This document shows, piece after piece, positions 44,851-57,030 of a DNA stretch of 64,000 nt. How positions within the stretch are numbered: the stretch's first letter is position 1; every line of letters starts with the position of its first letter. The DNA is taken from positions 4,419,255 through 4,483,254 of the forward strand of contig NC_063175.1 in the NCBI RefSeq assembly GCF_023159225.1, written 5' to 3'. The notes under the pieces were generated by a model that saw only the letters and a program-made list of their open reading frames with translations, ran no database searches and was not told where the DNA came from. The DNA is from Perognathus longimembris pacificus. Taxonomy: Eukaryota > Chordata > Mammalia > Rodentia > Heteromyidae. Made by a program: the position numbers and the translations under genes.

Positions 44851-46514
44851 ATCCTGCTACTTTGCCAAAGTTTTGGATCAGCTCTAGTAGATTGGGAGTA
44901 GAGTCTATGGGATTCTTTAGGTATAGGATCTTGTCATCTGCGAAGAAAGAAAGTTTAACCTCATCTTTTCCTATTTGGATTCCCTTTATATTTTCTTGCC
45001 TAATTGTTCTGGCTAGGAATTCTAGTACTATGTTGAAGAGGAGAGGAGAGAGCAGACATCACTGTCTTGCTCCTGATTTTGAAGAGAATGGCTTTAGCTT
45101 TTCAGAGTTTAGAATTATGCTTGCTGTTGGTTTGTCATAGACTGCCTTTATTATATTCAGGAATGTTCCCTTGAATCCCAGTTTTTCCAGGGCTTTTAGC
45201 ATAAACGGGTACTGAATTTTATCGAACACCTTTTCTGCATCTAGAGATATAACCATGTGGTTCTTTACCTTGCTCCGGTTGATGTGGTGGATTATGTTAA
45301 TTGACTTGTGTATATTGAACCAACTTTGCATCCCTGGGATGAATCCAGTTTGATCACGATGTATGATTTTTTTTTTTTTTTTGATGACCTGTTGAAGTCG
45401 ATTGGCCAGAATTTTGTTGAGAATTTGTGCATCAATGTTCATCAGGGAAATCGATCTATAGTTCTCTTTCCATGATGAGTCATTGCCTCATTTTGGGATA
45501 AGGGTTATACTGGCATCATAGAATGTGTTTGGTAGTGAACTTTTTCTTTCAATTTCATTGAAGAGTTTGAGAAATATTGGTGTGAGTTCTGTTTTGAAGG
45601 CCTTGTAGAATTCTGCTGTGAATCTGTCTGGACCTGGGCTTTTCTTGCATGGGAGATCTCATTGCCGTTTCTATTTCAATGCTGGATATGGGTCTGCTTA
45701 GAAGGTTTAAATCTTCATGGTTGAGTTTGAGGATATCAATTTTTGCTAGGAAATCATCCATTTCTTCCAAGTTCTCGAATTTGTTGCTGTATAGGTTTGC
45801 AAAATAGGTGATGTCACCTATTTCATCTCTGATCTTGTTTATTTGGGTGTGCTGTCTTTGTTTTTTGGTCAGATTTGCTAGGGGTCTATCTTGTTAATTT
45901 TTTCAAAGAATCAACTCTTCATTTTGTTGATTCTTTCTATGTTGTTGTTGTTTTTTTACTCTAAGTCTGTTAATTCTGATTTGATTTTAATTATTTGCTT
46001 CTATCCATTGGCTTGGTGTTTGGCTTGTTGTTCTCTTTCAAGGAGCTTAAGGTCCTTCCTTAAACTCTTGATTTTCTGTTTCTCCAGTTTGTTGATGTAG
46101 GCACTCAGAGATATAAATTTTCCTCTGAGTACTGCCTTTGCTTTGTCCCAAAGGAGCTGGTACTTTGTGTGCTCATCTTAGTTTAATTCCATAAACATTT
46201 TAATTTCTGTTCTAATTCTTCAATGACCCACTGATGGTTCAGCAGTGTGTTGTTTAGTCTCCATGGATTGTAGGATTTTCTGTGGTGGCTGTTTGAGTTG
46301 AGCTCTAATTTTATTCCATTGTGGTCTGAGAGGATGCAGGGAATGATTTCAGTACTTCTGAATTTGTACAGATTTTCTTTGTGCCCTAAGATGTGATCTA
46401 TTTTGGAGAATGTTCCGTGTGCTGCTAAAAAGAATGTGTATTCTGGTGTTGCTGGATGGAATATTCTGTAGATGTCGGTTAAGTCTAGTTGGTCTATGCA
46501 GTTTCAAATTTGTG

Positions 46515-48188
46515 TTTTAATAAAACACTTCACACTATTCTAAATTCCCTTTCAATTACTTCACCTTGTGATATTTATCAATGCTTTATTGCAAGTGTAG
46601 ACTTCATATGCAGTCTTCCTTTCACCAGTGGAGACAGCCTTCAGGCAGCGGTAGTTGCAAGGTGCTGCAATAGGTAGAGGTCTAGAGGGTTCTCATCACT
46701 TGATTATTCAAATACCAACCCATAGACTGCCATGAGAGAAATTTCCAGTTGTACTTCAAGTCCCAACTCTGGTGAGTTTAAGCTAAGAGAGTACTCTCTG
46801 GCAAAAAGGATCCATTGGATCCATTTTCAAAGCAGAAGAGTAAAGTGTAAACAGCTCAGGGTGGCTAGCATCAAGGCAAGGATTCTCTGTGCTATTTCTG
46901 GGTTTAAAGTTGGAAGGAGCCACTAGCTAAGAAATGAATGCAGGCACCCTGCAGATTCTGGGACCAATTCAGAGCAACAACTATCATGAAAATAAAATTT
47001 CAGTCAATTAAGCACATAGAGCTAAGTTATATTAGCAACCAGAATGAGTCTAATAGCAGAATAATTCCCAAAGCACCCAAGGGCGAGCTGAGGCCAGCTG
47101 ACAGCCATGCCTTGCTAGGTTTCTGACAGATCATAGAGTATAAAAAGAACTTATTGTATTCCATGAAGGTCCCTAAGTTCTTAGCAGTGCTAGATCCTGC
47201 TTGAGTTATAAGTTATTTTATTATTTATTTATTGAGTTGATTTATTTTTAAACTATGGTTCAAATGAACAATGTACACAACTTTAAAACTTAACAATTTC
47301 TGTATTATGATATCATAATTCTCCCCAAAGTTGGTCATACTGGCCAAACCACCCTACAACATTTCCTTACAAATGGTTCCTAGTGAACAGCTGAATGCAG
47401 GATAGTTTCGTCCAAGAGACATTCATTTATACAATTTGAAATTATCTCAGAGAAAATGTACTACTTTAATTTCAACTACTAAAATGTTCTTGTTCCCTTA
47501 CCACCAAAAATCTAGACCTTAACTTTTCTCTTGGAAACAGAAGGAAAAGCAGAATTCCTCATAGAATTCATTTCTCTACTAATATTTGCACATACTTAAT
47601 TTTTACTGGAAATACTTATTGTAAATATAATTTCTATATGCAGGGCAGGCAATACAATCAAATCTAATTAACAAAAGGCATTTGCATAGCCAGTCTGGCT
47701 GCACTTTATGCAAATATAGAAAATGACAAACCTGAAATTAATCACCAAGTGTCTGACATTAAAACAGGAATTTGTCAAAGCAGAAATGTCTGAGTCATAC
47801 GAGCATTTAATTCTATGGTTTCTGAACACAATTTTCAATATTCGGATGAAAAGGATTTTTTTTAACTTTGCCAACAAACCAGTTGTTATATTTAATTCAA
47901 ACAAACTCCCTAGGTAGAGAATATAAGTATGAAAGATTTCAAAGAAAACAATCAGTTTAAATGTAACCTTCATGTTATTTTGTTCCTTTTCATCTCATCT
48001 CTGAGCATTGTCTTTGAGAGACAGGTGCATTTTTTCTTTTATATTTCAGCATTCCCAGCTTGATTTAGTGCTCATAGCCAGGTATACCAATATTTTATGG
48101 ACCACTGCTCTGATTTATAATATCCACAGAAGTGATTTTCCCCCTTTCAAGGATATATTGGAGGAAGACGAGTAGGAGATCTCAGCAG

Positions 48189-48192
<4 letters not shown>
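46515..48192. other. Unclassified sequence
   Basis: No exon or element recognised. An inverted-octamer arrangement at 47680-47715 is listed separately. Confidence 0.45.
47680..47715. promoter_or_regulatory. Inverted pair of octamer motifs around a hairpin
   Basis: ATTTGCAT (47680-47687) and ATGCAAAT (47708-47715) are inverted copies of the POU-factor octamer. Between them AGCCAG and CTGGCT (47688-47700) form a perfect 6-bp palindrome with one central base. This is a motif match only; function is inferred. Confidence 0.35.

Positions 48193-48238
<46 letters not shown>
48193..48238. repeat. (AG)n microsatellite
   Basis: About 22 AG units. Confidence 0.95.
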
Positions 48239-48239
<1 letters not shown>

Positions 48240-48564
48240 TTTTGTTGCTTCAGGCACTTTATCACTTTCTGGTATTTATAAAAAGAAATGAATCAGAAAG
48301 AATTGGTAGAGCTTTTGAATATTAGCATTGGATAAAGTATACTGATAAATTATTATATGTTTTAAAGCATTTAAAATTAGTACCAGATATTGTCTAATAT
48401 TTCCTATATTCTTTGAATTAAATGAAGAAACTGCAATAGCTCATGGCCACCATTGGTGAAAGATAAGGAAATAGGGAGAGTATAACAACTGAGAAGAAAT
48501 GCCAAGGCCTCAAAGTACAACTATTAAAACAAAGCAAAACCTTAAGAAACAAAGGACAATAAAT
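48239..48564. other. Unclassified sequence
   Basis: Nothing recognised. Confidence 0.4.
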
Positions 48565-48984
48565 TTCACACCCAGGGGCTGGGAATATGGCCTAGTAGCA
48601 AGAGTGCTTGCCTTGTATACATGAAGTCCTGGGTTCGATTCCCCAGCACCACATATATAGAAAATGGCCAGAAGAGGCTCTGTGGCTCAAGTGGCAGAGT
48701 GCTAGCCTTGAGCAAAGAGAAGCCAGGGACAGTGCTCAGGCCCTGGGTCCAAGGCCCAGCACTGGCAAAAAAAAAAAAAAAAATCAGGGCTGGGGATATA
48801 GCCTAGTGGCAAGAGTGCCTGCCTCGGATACACGAGGCCCTAGGTTCGATTCCCCAGCACCACATATACAGAAAACGGCCAGAAGCGGCGCTGTGGCTCA
48901 AGTGGCAGAGTGCTAGCCTTGAGTGGGAAGAAGCCAGTGCTCAGGCCCAGGACTGGCCAAAAAAAAAAAAAAAATCATACCCAA
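48565..48984 (+). mobile_element. Two dimeric ID-like SINEs in tandem
   Basis: The first copy (48575-48783) has target copies tcacacccag (48565-48574) and tcatacccaa (48975-48984), with one mismatch. The second copy (48787-48974) sits just past the first A-tail, duplicating 'A(n)TCA'. The first is CpG-poor (gaagaggctctg) and older. The second is the young subfamily and has lost the 'cagggaca' stretch in its right monomer. Confidence 0.93.
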
Positions 48985-49019
48985 GACAAGACAAAGGACA
49001 AGTGGTATTTCTTTTACAC

Positions 49020-49335
49020 TATGGTGTTGCCTTCACATCAGTATAATGAAATACCTGAACTAGTTACCTTATAAAGAGAGAAGGTTCATTTGGAATGCTT
49101 TGGATATGGCGAGACAGAAAATATTGCAAGGGTGTGGGGCTGAACAAAATTACTCACCTTCTAGCCAGGAAGTGAGAAAGAAAAAGGGAGAGAGAAAGGA
49201 AGAGGTAGGGAGAGAGAACTATCTTTTTTTGAGGATATGTCCTAATAGCCTAAGACCTCCTGGTAGGTCCAGCCTATAAATGTTGATAACTTGTCAATAG
49301 TATCATGCTAAGTCTTAACTTTGCACCTTCGGGGC
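49020..49335 (-). mobile_element. MaLR-type LTR remnant
   Basis: Plus-strand text 'tataatgaaatacctgaact' and 'ttataaagagagaaggttca' is the reverse complement of the typical MaLR LTR 3' end. 'tgtcctaatagcctaagacc' fits further into the LTR. It is in the opposite orientation to the MaLR piece at 1-290. Boundaries approximate. Confidence 0.55.
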
Positions 49336-50984
49336 GGGCAGGGAGGGGGAGGTTGAGGAGTCAAGGTATAGAACAGTGTTGATTAAAGTCTGGTTTTCCT
49401 TGCTTGGAGAGGCAAATAACTTTTGATTGATTATGTAAAATTCCAACTCCAGAGTGAATGAGCTCCATGGAAACACTGTTCAGGCCTCCATAGAAAGGGT
49501 ACAACCACCAAGTGAAAAAAACAGGGGAAATATCTCTCTACATTGTTTTGTACATTCCAAAGAACACACAAAAGCCAGCAGTCATTTATCCACATTGCCA
49601 GTGTTGAGAATCGACAGGTATATCAGTTAAAAACCCAAATCCCCAGGCTGACCCCAGATGAAATGCAAAATGAATAGTATGGCTCTGGAAGTGTGCATAC
49701 GTGTGTTGTTGAGTTTTATCTTTGGTCAGATTTGGGAAATAATACATGTGAGTGCTTCCTCTGTACAAAAAGTAAACAAACAAATACCTATATAAACTCA
49801 ATAACTATCCACTAAGATGAATAACTAGGAGCAAATTATTGTCATAATTAACCCACTTCCCTTTGAAGCAGCGTTACAATTTTATCCTTTCTGCTAGACA
49901 GCTCTGGTTGTGGGGCGAAGCTGTTGCAGGGCTGGCCACTCTTTGCTCTTATTAACTGCTCTGTACTTTGCACGTAGCTTTCCATTCTCTCCCTTTTGAA
50001 ACCCCTTGTGATTTCTAACCGTTTCACAGTTTCACATGCATCCAAGGTTAAGGACAAAAGGAACTGGCAATTCCTCTGGGTCTTCTAGTTGGTTCTGATC
50101 ATTGGTTTATGGAAAACAGATGGCACAATTGAAGCAAGTACCACATACTTTTAAAAAATGTAATTTGGTATCATAATTGATTAGTTTCATATTCTTTCAG
50201 AATCCTTTAAGCTTTTTGAAACACAACTTTAAAGTGAATAAGAATAGTAATGGCCTCACAGGAGCCAAATTTACTTTATGGAACTCAAATTGTACTGCAT
50301 CTTTCCACCTAGCATTTATGTACCAGTTACACAAAATTATTAACAGAACACAGTTATCACATAAGCTGATGATTTTCAAATTTTGATAGAGGAAATTATA
50401 TATAGTCATATTTTTGCAAAGTTTACTGTCTCTGCTATTTATTTTGTACAGTGGTTGGTTGGCCTGTTGGTGGTACTTCTAAAGATTGCACATGCTCTAT
50501 TAAACAAATTCTGATAACATTTTCCTGATCTGAGCTGGATCACTGGAGGACAAGTATGGTGATAAGTAATTGAACAGATTTTCTGATCTGAGCTTATCGT
50601 AAAAATTGTTTTTTTCCATGTCACTTAAGTGAGCCTGTAATACATGCCAACTGAACAGTTCTTGTGATGCAAAGTGAAGTTTTTTTGTAATATGCCGGGA
50701 GCTCACTGTTTCTTAAGAAATCACACATATGATTATAAAGTGGTGAAATGTAGGTCTGAAGCATGTGGGAATGGAAGTAAAGGACACAGCTACTCTGTGT
50801 ATTAGGAAATCATCTTATATCTTCAGCTAGCAGGGAGCAGTGTTTGGAGTGCTCCCAATGAATTCATCTTGAAAGAAAAATAAACTGAATTAAATTATCT
50901 AACATCAGTTATAACTGAAGGAATGAAGGCATTAGGAGTCTAGCTTTGGGGGCTGTAGGTTGATGAAAAGTTCTTCTTTTCTTC
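49336..50984. other. Unclassified sequence
   Basis: No element or exon recognised in about 1.6 kb. Confidence 0.45.
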
Positions 50985-51108
50985 TTCTTCTGTGCTGGTC
51001 CTGGGGCTTGAACTCAGTTTCTGGATCTGAGTCCTTGATTTATTTTCTTAAGGCTAGCATCTCCTGAGTAGCAAGGATTACGGGTGTAAGCCCCTGGCTC
51101 CTGGCTTG
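50985..51108 (-). mobile_element. Chimeric SINE, internally deleted
   Basis: Minus orientation: 'ctggtcctggggcttgaact' then, after a gap, B1-like 'cctgagtagcaaggattacg' and 'ggctcctggctt'. The linker is missing. Confidence 0.7.
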
Positions 51109-51604
51109 GAAAGATCTGTCTTGAAGTCTACAGTATCTGTGACCTCTAGAGATGGAAGTTGATGATGGTAGGTCTGGAGTAAAATCTGCTTTAAATTATG
51201 CCTTCCTCATTGCTCTCCAAACCAAGTAAAGCCAGCAGGACAGAATGCAAGGTACAAAGTGCAGGAGACATGAGGAGTTTGAGTGTCAGATTAGTAAACC
51301 CAGGCTGAGATGTAAACATCCCTATTCTTTGCCTCTAGGTACCTGATCATGGACCAAGAGATTTCTGTTGCAAAATTACAAAAACAAACAAACAAACAAA
51401 CAAACAACATTTTCCTGCTTCTTTGCTAGCTTATTCTACAGTTAACTTCCACGAAAAAAAATCAAATCTTTAATCTTCATTGAAAACAGTGCAGAAAGGA
51501 CATGCATGTAGTTTATGGAACTGTTTCTGAACTCTGCTCCAGGCTTGTCCTGGTTTTACAAGATTCTCAAGTCATCACTAAAGAAATAAAGTGGCTGGAT
51601 TACC
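51109..51604. other. Unclassified; (AAAC)n at 51381-51408
   Basis: A short AAAC repeat lies at 51381-51408; nothing else recognised. Confidence 0.5.
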
Positions 51605-51797
51605 CCACAGCCTTTTCTGTTTGAGGATAGTGTTTTTCCACTTGACCCACAGCTCCACTTCTGGCTTTTTGGTGGCTAACTGAAGATAAGTTTCTCATAG
51701 AGTTTCTTGCCTGGGCTGGCTTTGAACTGCAATCCTCAGCTCTCAGCCTCCTGAGTATCTAGGATTACAGATGTGAGCCACTGTTGCCTAGCTTCAG
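51605..51797 (-). mobile_element. B1-tRNA chimeric SINE, 3' truncated
   Basis: Minus orientation: 'cttgacccacagctccactt', 'ggctaactgaagataagttt', then B1 ending 'acagatgtgagccactgttg'. Confidence 0.82.
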
Positions 51798-53094
51798 TGA
51801 GCTTTAACTTTCATTACAAATATGTGATTAGCCTATGAATCTGCAAACAGAAAACAGTAGAATAAGGAGCTGCCAGTTATAAGAAATTGTTAGCTATAGA
51901 AAGAGTTTTTCCTTGGAAAGGTATTTTTAATATTGCTGAGGCAATCCAATGTCATTTCAGGTATAAGCAAGATTATACTGTGCTATGTTGTATGTCTTAC
52001 AGTCAAATTGTTTTATGCACAGTAGATGAAAGTGATAATGAAGATATAAGAAACACTGCAGATTCCATTTACACAATGAAGAATAGCCATGAAATATAAC
52101 TTCAAAAGTTAAAGATGAGGAGAGAAGTCGACAGACAAAAACCCAGGCTTTATGTGACTCGCATGTCAGTGGTAGAACTGGATGTCAATAGTTACCTTTA
52201 TTCCATTTGCATTGTCTCTGATCCACATTGCCCTTAGGACAAACAATCCTTAGTCTGCCTCATTCATCCACTCCAAGAATGGAGTTGTACCATATTCATA
52301 TCTAGTTAATATCTATAAACTGGTTTCTCCTGTTAGATAATCCAGGATTAATGAGGAACAGAAACATCTACTCATATTACACCACTCCTCCTATGTTCAT
52401 CTGACTGAATTTGAAAAACGAATAAAATGTACAGTTGTGAACTATATTGTTCCAGAGAACATATAATAAAAAGCTCTTATTTGGCCATTTTCAAGGAATG
52501 TGTTAGTTATAGAAGAAATGTAATCACTTTGATTTAAAAACAGATTCAAAACACTAATCTAAGCCATCCGAGCCTAATCTTGACATTTGAAAGGAATGAA
52601 ATTCAAATTTTAACTTTTATGTTTAACTTGTACCATATTGACTATAAATGTGTTAGAGTTATTCACAGCATGACAAGGCATGAAACACACAATGTGCCAA
52701 ATGCTTTCTTTTTTGGTCAAAAGCAAGATTGATCTCAGTGTGTCTGTCAGTTAAACAATGTCCACTCACTTACCCAGTACAACGCTCTGAGCTAGACTTT
52801 GCAGGTAGTTGGTTTCCCCCACCCCACATTTATTTGACAATAAGACAAACCTCAGAATGTGGATGGACAGAGAGAAACTGGAAATTGACCCAACTGACTT
52901 GTGGCATCTGTTGGTTCACTCCTGCACCATGCCAGGTGAGTACATGAAAACAATTTTGACTCTAAGTGCTAATTCAGGGAGAGTCTGGTTGTCTCAGGAA
53001 GCACAGAAGGGGAAGGCCACCCTGGACTGCAGAAGAAAAGCTGCCCTGTGTCTCAACAGTATGGGGCTTGAAAACTCTGGGCCTAGTTCTTCCC
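51798..53094. other. Unclassified sequence
   Basis: No exon recognised. A 96-residue plus frame at 52809-53099 has no recognisable family and no splice support. Confidence 0.45.
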
Positions 53095-53288
53095 TTTGAC
53101 TTTTTCCCTCATGGCTGGCCACTCTACCAGTTAAGCCACAGCTCCACTTGTGACATTTTTGGGCTGGTTAAACTGGAGATAAAAGTCTCATGCACTTGTC
53201 TGCCTGGGTTGGCTTTGAATGGTGATCTTTAGATCTCAGCCTCCTGAGTAACTAAGATTGTAAGCATGGGCCACTGGTGCCTGGCTAT
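53095..53288 (-). mobile_element. B1-tRNA chimeric SINE, 3' truncated
   Basis: Minus orientation: 'ttaagccacagctccacttg', 'taaactggagataaaagtct', B1 end 'gcatgggccactggtgcctg'. Confidence 0.84.
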
Positions 53289-54899
53289 AGTTCTTGTTTG
53301 AATATGTAAATCTGTGTTTTAAATTAACATCAGGGTTTCATTTTAATATTTCCATTTGTGCATAAAAATGCATCTTGATCAGTTACTCTATCATTCTGCT
53401 CTGCCTCCTTTCTAGGCCAGTCTCATTAAGTTTTCTTGTTCCATTATCATGCATGTACAAAGATTATTGTGACTGCATTTTCCTCCCAGTCCTCCTGGCC
53501 AGCTCCCTCCCATTAATAACCATACCCTAGTCCAGTCATATTTCAAATTTCTATTGGTTCCTTGATTAAACGTATGTACTGTTCTTTAACGTACGTTCAC
53601 CTTTTGCAGGCAATTGGTCCAAAAGTAACCTTTAAGTTCAGGTCAGAATGAAAGACTTGGTATCTTGGGTACAGATGCCTGCTACCTTTCTTCATCTGTG
53701 CACACGGGTATTGCCCTCCTGCTCAGCGCTGCTCCAGTCCATCTTGCCTTCCCCTCAACTAGCCACATGCTGGTTGTCACTCCTGAGTCCTCTACGCCCC
53801 TAAACTGCTTCTGCCAGTGCAGCTTCCAACTATATTCAGTCAAAATATTAGACTTTAACCTTAACTTTCTGCTAGGTTCGAGTTCCTAACTCTGGACTTT
53901 GGCCTCTGGCTCCTTATGAAATTCTGTTTCCAGTAAGAAGTTAAGCATCCCGTTGCCCTCTGGGAGCTGGGACATTGGCCTTAGTTCAGTTCCTGAGTCT
54001 GTCTTTTTCTAAGTCAAATGCTCCTCTTGTTCTGGGCAGTCAGGACACACCATTCAACTGGGCCACACCACCTGGTTAGCTTACTGCATTGTAACCATGA
54101 ACTGGCCTTGACTTTTTCCAAGAATATAATCTCAACTGCCTTCAGAATTATCCCCCCCCACCCATCCACTGCCCGTCTGTCCATCCATCCATCCATCCAT
54201 CCATCCATCCATCTTTTCTTTTATTTACTATTTCTTACTTTTAAGGGCTTATAGCAGGCCCTGCTAAAATGGAGCTAAAATGGCATCTAAAACAGGCATT
54301 ATCCATGTTCTAGGAAAGGTTAGAACTACTGAAGGGAACACTTACAAAAGTGTAAGAAGTAGCTTTCCCACACATCCTCTTGAGTGGGTAGGTCTTGTGA
54401 GAAGTTTCCTTACAATCTGTCTTTCCTATGTCTGTGCAAACAGCAACATGCTGCTGAAGCTAAACATACAAACATTGTCAGTTCTTTGTACCTGAATGCC
54501 ACTAGAAAAACTATCATTTAACTCCGGGTGAAATAATATAATATGGCATAAATAGTTGTATAATCCCTTGGACTTCTTTTTAGGTTTATAGCATATAACT
54601 ACATTCATTTATAGCTCTTACTTGATCTTCAGGGCAGGTATGATTGCCGTTTTCAGTTTATGGAGAAAAATCTGAGACAATGGAGTTAAAATTGCTTTAG
54701 TAAAGCTCCCAGTTGAAATGGATGAAACCCCCCATGAACTCTAGCAGTGCTCAATGAAGCCAAGTATCAGGTCTAAACTCTTAACAATGCCAGTATCAGT
54801 GAGACGGACTTCTGTCACCTGCTCTGGAGAAATGACACAAGACAAATAACGGAACTTGAAAGTGTCGATTTATTTTTCATTATGTATTTATTACTTTTA
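53289..54899. other. Unclassified; (ATCC)n at 54179-54212
   Basis: Contains an (ATCC)n microsatellite; no exon or other element recognised. Confidence 0.45.
54179..54212. repeat. (ATCC)n microsatellite
   Basis: About eight CATC units. Confidence 0.95.
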
Positions 54900-55140
54900 G
54901 CTGGGCACCAATGGCTCACGCCAGTAATCCTAGCTACTCAAGAGGCAGAGATCTGAAGATCATTGTTCAAGGCCAGCCCAGGCAGGAAAGCCCATGAAAC
55001 TCTTATCTCCAACAAACTACTCAGAAAAAGCCAGAAATGGCACTGTGGCTGAAGTGGTAGAGCACTAGCCTTGAGTATAAAAGGCTCAGGGATAGTGACC
55101 ATGCCTTGAGTTCAAGCCCCAGGACCAACAAAAGAAAAAA
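54900..55140 (+). mobile_element. B1-tRNA chimeric SINE, full length
   Basis: 'gctgggcaccaatggctcac', 'aactcttatctccaacaaac', 'aatggcactgtggctgaagt' and 'gagttcaagccccaggacca' give the complete left-to-right order, with an A-rich tail. Confidence 0.9.
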
Positions 55141-55144
55141 AATG

Positions 55145-55360
55145 CTTATTATTTTGGTATGGTGGTTTGCATTCAGGGCTTGGTGCTTGGGGGTAGACCC
55201 TCTACCACGTAACCTATGCCCCTCAACCCTTTTTAGTAGAGTTAATTTTCAGATAGGGTCTCACATATTTTTGTCCAGGGAGGCCTGGGGCAGTGATCTT
55301 TCAACTTCAACTCTTGAGGGATTATAGGTATCTCTCACTGAGCCTAGCTTATTGGTTGAG
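55145..55360 (-). mobile_element. Degenerate ID plus B1 SINE
   Basis: Minus orientation: ID-like 'ttgggggtagaccctctacc', then B1-like 'atagggtctcacatattttt' and 'ggattataggtatctctcac'. Confidence 0.6.
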
Positions 55361-55638
55361 ATGGAGCTTCTGTAGCTTTTTTGGGGGGTAGGGGAGACAG
55401 GAGGCTAGACTAGCTTAGATCCACGATCCTCCTCATCTTTACCAAATGTATAGTGGATACATAGTGTTAAAGTACCTTGTCTGACTCCCATGCTTTCATC
55501 AAAAGCCTTTTCCCAATGGTAGGGCACAAAATTGTCTGCTATTAAGGATGACACTTTTTTTTTTCCAAGTTGAAAGGGAATCACTGAACTGCATGAATTA
55601 GATCACAATTCATATAATATCTCCAGGGAAATAACTAC
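55361..55638. other. Unclassified spacer
   Basis: Nothing recognised. Confidence 0.4.
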
Positions 55639-55879
55639 AGAAAATCCATGGGGGGGATGGGGATACGGCCTAGTGGCAAGAGTGCCTGCCTCATATACAT
55701 GAGGTCCTGGGTTCGATTCCCCAGCACCACATATACAGAAAATGGCCAGAAGTGGCGCTGTGGCTCAAGTGGCAGAGTGCTAGCCTTGAGCGGGAAGAAG
55801 CCAGGGACAGTGTTCAGGCCCTGAGTCCAAGCCCCAGGACTGGCCAAAAAAGAAAAAAAAAAAAAAGAAAATCCATGGG
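55639..55879 (+). mobile_element. Dimeric ID-like SINE (IDL-Geo) with TSD
   Basis: Body 55653-55865. agaaaatccatggg is repeated exactly at 55639-55652 and 55866-55879. Intermediate between young and old subfamilies: it has 'gagcgggaagaag' but 'catatacatgagg'. Confidence 0.95.
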
Positions 55880-56797
55880 TATGAATTATAACTATATGAC
55901 AGAAAATATAGACAAAAGAGAGGTATCATTTCTTTAGGAAGAGTAAAAACATTTCCTTCAGAGTGACTTGAAAGTCCTCTGTTTCCTTGGATAGGGCAGT
56001 GAAGATACAAGAGGAGCCGGCAAGAGAGAGCCTGAGTGAGAGAATGGGATGGTTCATTTGTGGTAACATTTCACTTGGGCTCACTTGCTAGGCACAGCAC
56101 CAAACCCACCCTAACAACCTCTGTTAATTACATTTTGCTTAAAGGAAAATGAGCATGCTCATCAGTACATAGTTGCTTTGGAAAACACATACTTTATAGT
56201 GTGTAAGAGAAAACTCTCCTTTGGTATGGAGGCAATAGACGTCCAAACTCTGAATTGAGAGAACATATACTTCATGATCTTGACCACCATTCACTAAAGT
56301 ATTTCTCTTGAGCTATGGTTCTTTGTGCATGGGGGGTGGGAGAGGTCATAAGATGATGACTAGTTGTGGAGGTGTGTGCGCATGTGCTGTGCCAACATTC
56401 CAAATATCGTTTGATTTTTGAATTTGATTGGGTACAACTTTGTGGTTTCACACTCACCCAAGGTGAGCAGCGAGATGAGCATGGGACCCTGGTGCCCTCG
56501 GTGCGGACTGACACTGGCAGTCATATTTCATCCAGACTCGGCTTTCCAAGGTCACCAAAGTGGTGGGAAGAGACAAAGAGTTACACTCTGGCTCTTAATG
56601 TTTCTTCTAGCAGTGGCAAGATGTGTCTGCCCCCATTTTATGGGTCAAAGCTAAGACAGTAGGTCAAGAGCCCAGCTCTAAGGCTATATCTGTTCAAAGG
56701 AGCCTAAAAGTGTAATTGTACCATGTCCTCTCAGAGAGAATTGGCAATCCTAGGGAACGAAAACTGATGTAAAAACCCAGTGAAGGGGATGGTAAGT
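55880..56797. other. Unclassified sequence
   Basis: No element or exon recognised. The 98-residue frame at 56366-56662 has no family support. Confidence 0.4.
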
Positions 56798-57030
56798 CGG
56801 GCACTGGTGGCTCACACCTGTAATCCTAGCTACTCCAGTGGCTGAGATCTGAGGATTGTGGTTTGAACATAGCTCAGGCAGGAAAGTTTGTGAAATTCTT
56901 CTTTTCAACCAATCAACAAAAATCTGAAAGCAGGTTCATGGCTCAAATGGTAGAGCATTAGCCATGAGCAAAAAAAGCTCAGGAATAGCACCACCACCAC
57001 CATCATCAACACCACCACCCCCAAAACCAA
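56798..57030 (+). mobile_element. B1-tRNA chimeric SINE
   Basis: 'tcgggcactggtggctcaca', 'gctgagatctgaggattgtg', then a right half 'caggttcatggctcaaatgg' ending in a CACCAC-rich tail. Confidence 0.86.

Larger units (their letters stand above)
42850..46501 (-). pseudogene. L1 ORF2 remnant, heavily broken
   Basis: Recognisable fragments include 43325-43567 ('DKLDGMKLQSFCRAKDIARK'), 43757-44293 ('[18 protein letters not shown]'), 44277-44594, 45059-45442 ('[20 protein letters not shown]') and 45555-45770. They belong to the ORF2 reverse transcriptase and downstream region, in several frames with stops. The polymerase box is disrupted near the SINE at 44617-44833. Sequence beyond 46000 corresponds to the endonuclease end and stops at the 5' truncation. 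No protein can be made. Confidence 0.88.
42189..46514 (-). mobile_element. 5'-truncated L1 with 13-bp TSD, carrying two SINEs
   Basis: Body 42202-46501 on the minus strand. tttcaaatttgtg flanks it at 42189-42201 and 46502-46514. It covers the 3' UTR and ORF2 back into the endonuclease region. ORF1 and the 5' UTR are missing. Two dimeric SINEs (44102-44327, 44617-44833) lie in the reverse-transcriptase part. Without the SINEs the piece is about 3.9 kb. Confidence 0.95.

Noticed and set aside
52809..53099. 96-codon plus-strand frame
   Set aside because: No recognisable family, no splice or codon support, and it overlaps a competing frame and the next SINE.
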